Notes under the pieces: generated by a model | What the model was told of the DNA's origin: nothing | Seen by the model: only the letters and a program-made list of their open reading frames with translations | Database searches by the model: none | Translations under genes and position numbers: made by a program | Assembly: GCA_020465985.1 (NCBI GenBank) | Contig: JAANYP010002981.1 | Coordinates: forward strand, 27,930 to 91,929 | Source: Centrapalus pauciflorus | Lineage: Eukaryota > Streptophyta > Magnoliopsida > Asterales > Asteraceae | Length of the DNA stretch: 64,000 nt | Direction of reading: 5' to 3' | In this document: positions 56,903 to 64,000 of the stretch, piece by piece | How the letters are laid out: every line of letters begins with the position of its first letter | Position numbering within the stretch: the first letter of the stretch is position 1

Positions 56903-57498
56903 TTGATTTACTGGTAGCTAGCCCAGTATGTGGCTGATCCCCACAATTAAAGCGTGAGCGTGGCTTGAACATCATCCGACTCTATGACTACTATGTCTCA
57001 ATCATAAGTGGTTGTAGCGCCAGTTAAGACATATCACGCTAGACCCATGATCCACTTGATTAATGCATGTAATCTGAAAATCTATATTCTCACTAAGCTT
57101 TGCTTACAGATGTTGTTTACATTTTTTTTACAGGAAAAGATAAAGGAAAGTCACCTGTCGGACCTTGTTCATAGGTCATACAAGAATCAAGTGAAGTTTT
57201 CATAAGAACAATACTCAACAAACCCTTCGGTACAGATTGGCAGACGATAATTGTGGTGGTCTGGGTAGATTTGATATGAATGTATGACGACATGAATTAG
57301 ATTAGTATTGTACCCTTTATAAGTTTATTTGAAAACTGTAATTCTGAACTAAAACTGTATTAAAGTTATCCTAATATTTTGTGCCTGTAATTTGAAATTC
57401 CGCAATATAATTACTTTATCTTAGTTATGATTGATATCGTGTTGCATAATGTGGGACCTAGACTCGTGCCGACTGCCCCGTAAGGAGTGGTCTTCACA
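56903..57498 (+). repeat. D 3' LTR, right part
   Basis: Continues the D LTR from the TTGAT duplication (56903-56907) to TTCACA at 57498, matching about 26087-26681. Confidence 0.92.
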
Positions 57499-57503
57499 GT
57501 AGA

Positions 57504-57786
57504 TGAGATACTCTGCCAGTTTATATGCATGTTGTGTGTCCCTCTCAGCCTCATTTGCTGGTTCACATTCAACTTTAGATGCTAGAATAGGTGGATCGGC
57601 TTCAGGCCTGGCAAGTATTTCCCGATAATATTTGACAGGGCCTTCAGTAATGGATTGGAGCATGAGATTTCCATTTGGCTGCATACCAACGAATTTCAGG
57701 AATCTGGACATCCATTGCTCGTATTCATCGGGATAGAGAACAGGTGGTCTGTTCTCATATCCTAGAACAAGTGCCTCTCGGGACAT
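57504..57786 (-). pseudogene. gag: C gag, N-terminal part (right of D)
   Basis: ATG at 57786 on the - strand (MSREALVLGYENRPPVLYP). Start of a UBN2-type copia capsid (EYEQWMSRFLKFV, GPVKYYREIL), reading to the D insertion at KLAEYLIY and continuing at 24342. The start was chosen as the first Met giving the family N-terminus; the frame is open further upstream into the leader. Confidence 0.8.
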
Positions 57787-58712
57787 GGTTGATAGTGCTG
57801 ATTTTAGAAAAAATGAGATCTTGAAGGTGGAAACTGATTTTCGGAGAATCAGAACTCGGACGAGTAGTAACTCGGATGAATAGTGTTTCGGATGATCCGA
57901 ATTCGGATGAATTTTAAAAAATCGGATGATGAGGAATTCGGATGGTCGGAACTTCAAATGAATAGTGGAAAATGTGATGGACTGAATTCTGATGGAACAA
58001 ACTCGGATGAAACGAAATTCGGATGGACCGAATTTCGGATGAACAGTGTAAGTTCGGATGGATACTTAAAAACTTTTCAATTTAAATTGACCGAATTCGG
58101 ATGGAATCCGAAGTTCGGATGGTCCGAGATGGAAATTAAAAAGTAAGCACAAGAAGTTTTTAAGTCTAAAAACAATTTAACAAGACTTCGGATGGTCCGA
58201 AGTTCGGATGAGTCCGAAATTGGGTCCGAAATGTGTTAAATTTTTGTCCGAATTAAGCCTAAATTGGATCCGAAGTGGACCGATTTTTGGTTCGAGATGG
58301 TCTGAAGTGTAGTCTGAAGTTAAACAGTTATGAAATATCAGATTTTTCAAAAAATTAAAACAAGCGGTATTCAGCCTAAATATTATTTTTAAATATTTGA
58401 AAAAATATTTTGAACACTTTCAGGTACTTAAAACACAACAAAACACCTAAAAATCTATTAAAATTCGACCAATACCCAACCAAAACCCATATATTTTTTA
58501 TGATAATAATCAGATTGTTGATGACAAAAACATTTAATGATTGAACGGAAACAACTCGAAATCAATATATGATAAATAATGGATCATTATAGGATGAATA
58601 AACACGAAAAGCAGAAATATAGAGATGGAAAATGGATCAAACCATGGGTTTTTATGATGAACACGAAGAACACAGCAGATTCTGAATCGGAATCAGTTGA
58701 AATCCACCCTTA
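57787..58712 (-). other. C 5' leader (non-coding) with ATTCGGAT array
   Basis: About 926 nt between the primer-binding site and gag. The half next to gag (about 57853-58315) is packed with TTCGGATG/CATCCGAA words; the rest is AT-rich with no gene. Confidence 0.75.
57853..58315 (-). repeat. ATTCGGAT word array in the C leader
   Basis: About twenty-five copies of TTCGGATG, ATCCGAA or GTCCGAA in 460 bp, for example GATCCGAATTCGGATG. The same word is arrayed in the LTR of gypsy element D. Confidence 0.85.
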
Positions 58713-58725
58713 GGCTCTGATACCA
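58713..58725 (-). other. C primer-binding site, abutting the A2 LTR
   Basis: Reads TGGTATCAGAGCC on the - strand. C's own 5' LTR should start at 58726, but that position is the first base of A2's + strand LTR. Confidence 0.85.
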
Positions 58726-59384
58726 TGTTGGTACACCCTGTGTGACGATAGCAGTCTAATCGATCTGCATTATGGTTTAAGTAATATTCTGAGTATTAAC
58801 AAGTGTTTTGATATATATGTTTATATGTGTTTGTCTGTTATTGATTGTGTGTTTGAACTTGATGTAACATATTACAAGAAGTTCAAACATAAAGGTCAAA
58901 GATTAACTCAAGCATAAGTAAAACATAAGTTTCATCACTTAAGAGTTTAAGTGTTTTTGGCTAGATTCGAATTACTTAAGGGAACACATTCGAATATGTG
59001 ATAGATTCGAATGAGACCTTAGATTCGAATGTGCTAGATTCGAGGATGTCAATATGGACAGACTCGAATGGGCCTTGGGCCAGATTCGAGTTTGGCCCAC
59101 ATCAGACTCGAATCAGGGTCTATAATTAGGGATAGACTCGAATCATTAAGAGACTTTTTGCAGAATTCGTGAGGGATTAAGCAAAGGGCGATCTCGAGTT
59201 TATCAGCTAGGTGAGTGCCGTTTCGGAGAGAATTAGTACGTAGGATCGTTCGTGTGTCGTTCGTTCAGCGTCTAATAGTCTCCGTGTTCCGTTGGTTGAG
59301 AGTTGTCCGTCTAACTGTCAACGAGGATTCCGCACTCGTTCACGGATCCGTGTCTAGATAGATCTTGCAGTCGTAGACCTTACA
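58726..59384 (+). repeat. A2 5' LTR (659 bp)
   Basis: TGTTGGTACA...CCTTACA, matching the A1 3' LTR ends. The first ~230 bp differ strongly from A1; the remainder is close. It carries the TTCGAATCT array at about 58960-59150. Confidence 0.93.
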
Positions 59385-59386
59385 AG

Positions 59387-59399
59387 TGGTATCAGAGCC
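59387..59399 (+). other. A2 primer-binding site (initiator Met tRNA)
   Basis: TGGTATCAGAGCC, two bases after the LTR end. Confidence 0.93.
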
Positions 59400-60060
59400 T
59401 ACGGAGTGTTCTTGGTGTTCATCGTGTTCATCAGATACATTCTAGGTTTCTTGACGCTAGTTGGACGGTTTTGCTCTCAAAAACGTGTTTTTGAGCTTAG
59501 CAAATTCATATTCGGGAAACACTTTGTCGTTTTTCACGTTTTTGATCGAAATCATTATTTTTCGTTTGAAAAATAGTGGTTTAATCTGTAAAACGTCAAA
59601 AAATCAACGTGTTAGCCGTTTTTCGAGTTTGCGGCACTCGAATCTATAGGGGTAATTAGGGTTTCACTTTAGTCTCGAGTCTAACCTAAATACGCTCCTT
59701 TCGAGTCAATTTCAGAGAGTTTCGAGTCTACTTTGTTTCGAATCTGTTACTTCATTCGAATAGGTTCTCGAGTCTATAGTAGTTTCGCGTTTATTTCGAG
59801 TCTGGTACTGTTTCGAATCTATGCTTCGATTCTGCTGAAATTCGACTCTGCTGAGCCTTCGATTCTAAGGACCTTCGATTCTAAGGAGTTGTTCGAATCT
59901 GACATAATTTCGAATCTAATTGACTTTTAAGACTTAATCGAATTTAATCTCAAAAGATTTAATATTAATTAGTTTCTAATCTACCTAGATTCGAATAAGT
60001 TAGTCTAAATCAGTTTCGAATTAACTTAATTAAGTTCGAATTCAATTTGTTTCAGAAAAG
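59400..60060 (+). other. A2 5' leader with TTCGAATCT array
   Basis: Non-coding. From about 59636 to 60035 it holds some twenty copies of TTCGAATCT, TTCGAGTC or TTCGATTCT, the word of the A LTR. The first 240 bases are plain AT-rich leader. Confidence 0.8.
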
Positions 60061-62937
60061 ATGTCAAATCTTCAGAAATTCCTTGAGATGGATCACGAAG
60101 TTGGGAAGGCAAATGCACCGCCTAAGCTGATGAAAGTTGAGGACTATTACTGGTGGAAGGACAGATTTACAGATTTTGTACGATTCAATGATATGCGCAT
60201 GTGGGTGTGCATAGATGAAGGGTACATTCCGCCAGTATCTGAAGTTGAAGGCCGTCAAAAGGTCTTGTCATATCAGATGATGAAAGAGGATGACAAGAAA
60301 CTATTTGAAGCTGAAAACAAAGCTTTCTCCATAATCCGTATGGCTTTACCTCAAGATATTTTACACACATTTCGGACTCAAAGGACGTCGAAGGAACTTT
60401 GGGAGTCTCTCCAGAAAAGGTGTGAGGGTAATCCTCGGGTGCGTAGAAAGCGTACAGAGCTGTTGACCCAACAGTTTGCGATTTTCAAGGCAATTAAGGA
60501 TGAACAGTTGGATGATATTATCACAAGGTTCTATCATCTGATAACGGAACTTGAAAGTCATGGAATTGAGTATTCGGACACTGACAAGAACAACAAGCTT
60601 CTTGATGCCCTACCAGCCAAATGGGCTATGTACGTGGCAATGATTAAGCTGAATGAGGACAAATATTATGCTCAATCACTTGATGACATTGTGGGAACGT
60701 TGAGGGCATATCACTTCGAGATGATTAAGGCTGAGACTGATTACGAGCAAGTCCAGAATCCGGTAATGTATTTTGGAAAGACATCTAAATCATCAGTGAC
60801 AGCTGAACCGAAGAGTGCTACAGCGTTTTTCACCGGAGAAACGTCATCGCCACCAGAGTCCGAAGACTCACTGAATCACGCGTTCTTAGGGTTAGGAAGA
60901 TCGGAAGAACCGCAACCTCAAGTCCATCAGGCACCGACAAGTCAGAGCTATTCGAAGATGCCGATGAGCGCAAAGTCCGCAGAAGAACATTTGAATCTGC
61001 TTGCTTCCTTTGTGGCAGCTTATGGAAATTGTGTTCAAGGGAAAATCAATGACCCAGCTCTATGGGATGAAGATTACGATCAGGTCGACCCTGATGACTT
61101 AGAGGAAATGGATCTTAAGTGGCAACTGGCCATGGTGACCCAGAGGGTAAAAAGATTCATCAAGCGAACTGGGAGGAATCTGCAAATGAACAACAAAGGG
61201 ATAGGATTTGATAAGTCTAAGGTCAAATGCTACAACTGTCAGGGATTGGGACACTTCGCCAGGGAGTGTCAAAGACCGAAGGTAGAGTCATACCAAGGAC
61301 AGAGTCAGCATCAAGGACAGTACCAAAATCAGTCCCAACAAAGATACCTTCCGAGTTCCTCATCTGGTCAAGCCAATCTAGCGGGTCTACTATCCAATGT
61401 CACCTCTGACAGACAGCTAGATTGTACCTATGACTGGAGTTCACATCCTGAGTCCAATGCTAGAGCTTTCATGGCTGAAGTTACGGAGAATGGTTGTGAA
61501 GAAGACGAGCAGACCACAAGGGAAAACAGTCCGATGTGGGTAGAGAAGGCGAATGATCAGACCGTGCTGGAGTTTGCTGCTCAGATGGCCAACGTGGAAT
61601 CTGATAACTCTAAGGTTAGTCTTTCTTATTCCCTATTTTCAGAATTATGTGCTTTGTGTGCTACTTCTAATGATAGGTTAAATCTAGTCTTAGAATCACA
61701 CAAAACCATCTCTGCTCAAAATGAAAACTTAAAAATAGAAAACGCTAGCCTAAATGATATAAAGCAAGATTTAAAAGAAAAGCTTAAGGCTGATGCTCAA
61801 GACGTAATAGTTCTAAAAGACAAACTGAGTGAGCAGTGTGTTAGGATAGAGCTTATGTATGAGCACGTAGAGGCCTTGACCAAAAGTCTGAAGGACAAGG
61901 ACATAGAGCTAGCTGAAACAAAGGTTAAGGTAGCAGAGGCAAATAGTAAGCTGGAAAAGTTTAGGAATTCGAGCCTAAATCTAGGAAAAGTCTTAGATGC
62001 CCAAAGACAGTCTAAGAAGCCTGTAGGTCTAGGTTTTCACGAAATTCCTCCACCTTTCAATGCTAATTATGTGCCTCAGCCTCAGGAGAAAACTGACAAG
62101 TCTGTAGACTTAGAGGACCTACCTGCATCGACACCTGAGTCTACAGTTGATAATACACCTAAGGTGGTTGACTCAACCGTCAAGGTCAAGAAAGTGAAAT
62201 TTGTGTCTTCCTCCAGTGAAACACCTGCAGGAAAACCGAAAATTTCATGGGCTGACCAAGTCGAAGAGACAGACACTGTAGATGTACCAAAGGCAGTAGA
62301 CACTAGTGAGACACCTAGACCTAAGGGAACAACCAAAAAGTCCATGGATAAGATATCTTTCTTTAGATGTCACGAGAAAGGGCATGTTGCTTCTCACTGT
62401 CCACTTAGGAAAGCAGATGTTACCCCTAAGACAGTGAATCCAACACCTGTTAAGCCCTCACCCAGTGTGGCAAGCAGCAGTAGTTCTCAACCTACCGAGA
62501 AAACTGTGCAGGCCGCACCCAAACAAGTTGTGAAAAACACACCGGTTAAGGTTGGACCAAAGGAAGTGATTAGGACAAATTCACCGAATCGTGTCAATAA
62601 TCAATCTAGGTCAGCACCACAACAAGTCTATAGGAGCATCACACCTAGCAGGTCACACACTCCAGTTAGGTCACATACTCCAGTTAGACAGTATGCACCG
62701 GTAAGAGCTCAAGGATCACAGTCAGAAATGGCATATAATAGAAATTATTCTAGAGCTCCACAACAAATGCCTACACCACGGCAAAGAGTGAACTTAAATC
62801 ACTCGGCACCACAACAGAACTCAGTTCAAAGGCCCAAGTCACCTGAACGGCGAGATGGGTACTTGAAAGAGTTCACGTATGTGGACGAGAATGGTATTAC
62901 CAAGTCAGTCATGGCTTGGGTTCCCCATGATAACTAA
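60061..62937 (+). CDS. gag: A2 gag (complete, 958 aa)
   Basis: ATG 60061 directly after the leader. Residues ~15-250: UBN2/DUF4219-type copia capsid (YYWWKDRFTDFVRFNDMRM, TSKELWESLQKRCEG). Residues 390-403: CCHC knuckle (CYNCQGLGHFAREC). Residues ~555-660: coiled coil. A Pro/Ser/Lys linker follows. The second knuckle at ~767 has its first Cys replaced by Phe (FFRCHEKGHVASHC), while A1 keeps it. The basic tail has RSHTPV repeats. Ends at TAA 62935-62937 inside a CTAAC branch-like site, in frame with protease. The length is large for a copia Gag, as in Sireviruses. Confidence 0.93.
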   Translation: MSNLQKFLEMDHEVGKANAPPKLMKVEDYYWWKDRFTDFVRFNDMRMWVCIDEGYIPPVSEVEGRQKVLSYQMMKEDDKKLFEAENKAFSIIRMALPQDILHTFRTQRTSKELWESLQKRCEGNPRVRRKRTELLTQQFAIFKAIKDEQLDDIITRFYHLITELESHGIEYSDTDKNNKLLDALPAKWAMYVAMIKLNEDKYYAQSLDDIVGTLRAYHFEMIKAETDYEQVQNPVMYFGKTSKSSVTAEPKSATAFFTGETSSPPESEDSLNHAFLGLGRSEEPQPQVHQAPTSQSYSKMPMSAKSAEEHLNLLASFVAAYGNCVQGKINDPALWDEDYDQVDPDDLEEMDLKWQLAMVTQRVKRFIKRTGRNLQMNNKGIGFDKSKVKCYNCQGLGHFARECQRPKVESYQGQSQHQGQYQNQSQQRYLPSSSSGQANLAGLLSNVTSDRQLDCTYDWSSHPESNARAFMAEVTENGCEEDEQTTRENSPMWVEKANDQTVLEFAAQMANVESDNSKVSLSYSLFSELCALCATSNDRLNLVLESHKTISAQNENLKIENASLNDIKQDLKEKLKADAQDVIVLKDKLSEQCVRIELMYEHVEALTKSLKDKDIELAETKVKVAEANSKLEKFRNSSLNLGKVLDAQRQSKKPVGLGFHEIPPPFNANYVPQPQEKTDKSVDLEDLPASTPESTVDNTPKVVDSTVKVKKVKFVSSSSETPAGKPKISWADQVEETDTVDVPKAVDTSETPRPKGTTKKSMDKISFFRCHEKGHVASHCPLRKADVTPKTVNPTPVKPSPSVASSSSSQPTEKTVQAAPKQVVKNTPVKVGPKEVIRTNSPNRVNNQSRSAPQQVYRSITPSRSHTPVRSHTPVRQYAPVRAQGSQSEMAYNRNYSRAPQQMPTPRQRVNLNHSAPQQNSVQRPKSPERRDGYLKEFTYVDENGITKSVMAWVPHDN

Positions 62938-62958
62938 CCTCTTTTCTTTCATGTGCAG
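62701..62958 (+). other. Predicted 258-nt phase-0 intron at the A2 gag-protease junction
   Basis: Same donor (CCG|GTAAGAG), same acceptor (CTTTCATGTGCAG|G), same CTAAC branch site with the gag TAA inside, and same length as A1 1144-1401. Confidence 0.6.
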
Positions 62959-64000
62959 GAGATAACTACCGGTCCAAACAACAAGTGGTTCGTCGACAGT
63001 GGTTGCTCCAGGCACATGACGGGGGAAAGAAGTCTTCTCACAGACTTCAAGGGGGTAATAGGGGATTTGTATCATTCGCGGGTAACAAGGGTGGAAATAT
63101 CACTGGAACTGGAGAAGTCACTAATGGGACGATTACTTTGGATCAAGTTTATCACGTTGATAAACTGGTTCATAATCTCATTAGTGTCTCTCAAATCTGT
63201 GATAAGAAGAACTCAGTGTTATTTACTGACACTGAGGCGTTAGTGCTAAAGCCTGGATTCAAGATACCTGAAGATTGGATATTGATGCGGGCGCCAAGGA
63301 AGTATGACTTGTAAATGCTCGATATGAACAAGCCAGATACTCCGATGGGTCCGATCTGCTTACTATCAAAAGCTTCAGAGACGGAGTCCGTACTGTGGCA
63401 CAGACGCATGGCTCACCTGCACCTAAGGAAGATGAATTACATAACGAAGAATGGACTGGTGCAGGGTGTGCCATTGAAGAGTTTTCAGTTCGAGGACAAG
63501 TGTCTACCGTGCATGAAGGGCAAACAACACAAGAAGACACACAAGTCCAAGAAGCAGAATTCCATAGCCTCAACATTCGATCTGTTGCACATGGACCTTT
63601 TCGGCCCAATCAACAAAAGGAGTATTGGAGGTAGTTGGTACTGCTTAGTTATCACCGACGATTACTCACGTTTTTCTTTTTAGGTACGAAGGACGAGACG
63701 GCTGCAAGGCTCATCGGGTTCTTGGACCAAGTGGAGAACTCATACGGAACTAGGGTTAAATATATTCGTAGTGATAATGGAACTGAATTCAAAAACACTG
63801 TAATTGGTGTATATTGCCTATCAAAGGGCATAGTGCATCAATTCAGTGCACCATATGAACCTCAATAGAATGGGGTGGCCGAACGTAAAAATAGAACTTT
63901 GATTGAGGCTGCAAGGACTATGCTTTCGGATTCAAAGCTTCCTACCATGTTTTGGGGGGAGGCAGTGAATACCGCGTGCCACATTTTAAACCGAGTCCTT
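62959..64000 (+). pseudogene. pol: A2 pol, 5' part: protease to integrase core (broken)
   Basis: VDSGCSRHMTG protease motif, then the same frameshift as A1 in the G run (about 63061-63064). A TAA at 63312 (A1 has TAC) lies after the protease. GAG-pre-integrase and the HHCC region follow. An 11-nt deletion near 63670, relative to A1, shifts the frame at the start of the integrase core. A TAG at 63866 replaces the CAG (Gln) of A1 in the PQQNGVAER motif. It runs out of the window in the integrase core. Confidence 0.88.

Larger units (their letters stand above)
24343..57498 (+). mobile_element. Element D: Ty3/gypsy (chromovirus, Tekay-like), host of nested E and F
   Basis: Bounded by the 5-bp duplication GTAGA (24338-24342 and 57499-57503). 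Starts TGTAACAACC and ends TTCACA. The internal region (26682-31575) codes gag, protease, RT, RNase H, integrase and a chromodomain-like end, in gypsy order. The 3' LTR is split by E at 33308/56903. D is inserted in C's gag, and C's reading frame resumes exactly across it. Confidence 0.93.
58726..64000 (+). mobile_element. Element A2: second copy of the A copia family, 3' end outside window
   Basis: 5' LTR, initiator-Met primer site, leader with TTCGAATCT array, complete gag, protease, and part of integrase before the window ends. Its coding overlaps A1 over bases 61558-64000. It is degraded in pol. Confidence 0.94.

Overview
The window is nuclear DNA from a flowering plant, probably a eudicot with a repeat-rich genome. 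I see no host gene, tRNA, rRNA or CRISPR array. Essentially every base belongs to one of seven LTR retrotransposons: four Ty1/copia copies in three families, with Sirevirus-like long coiled-coil gags, and three Ty3/gypsy elements (two related, chromovirus/Tekay-like; one Athila-like). I name them A1, A2, B, C, D, E and F.

Layout. A1 (copia, + strand) runs from before base 1 to 10757 and lacks only its 5' end. B (copia, - strand) runs from 10758 to about 20134; A1 is inserted in its post-pol ORF. C (copia, - strand) is the oldest layer. B interrupts its integrase, and its gag is split at 24342/57499 by D. D (gypsy, + strand, 24343-57498, duplication GTAGA) carries E in its 3' LTR. E (Athila-like, + strand, 33309-56902, duplication TTGAT) carries F in its protease. 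F (Tekay-like, + strand, 37843-46530, duplication GACAT) is the youngest and looks intact. A2, a second copy of the A family, starts at 58726 directly against C's primer-binding site and runs out of the window. The nests are therefore C<D<E<F and C<B<A1, and in D, E and C the reading frame or LTR resumes exactly beyond each insertion.

How the genes work together. All elements encode Gag (capsid, CCHC knuckles), protease, integrase, reverse transcriptase and RNase H. A, B and E add an ORF after pol, in the position of a retroviral env.

The most interesting signals concern expression. (1) Introns appear to control Gag versus Gag-Pol. Both A copies have a 258-nt phase-0 intron at the gag-protease junction whose branch site contains the gag stop codon. 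B and C have a phase-0 acceptor at the same place. F has a clean 91-nt phase-0 intron inside reverse transcriptase, and D has its decayed counterpart. (2) Each element carries an array of short, CpG-containing, near-palindromic words. A (copia) and F (gypsy) share one word, and C (copia) and D (gypsy) share another. In A and E, and less clearly in B, the array sits both in the LTR and upstream of the post-pol ORF. In B and E a TATA box and CT-rich leader follow, suggesting an internal promoter for that ORF.
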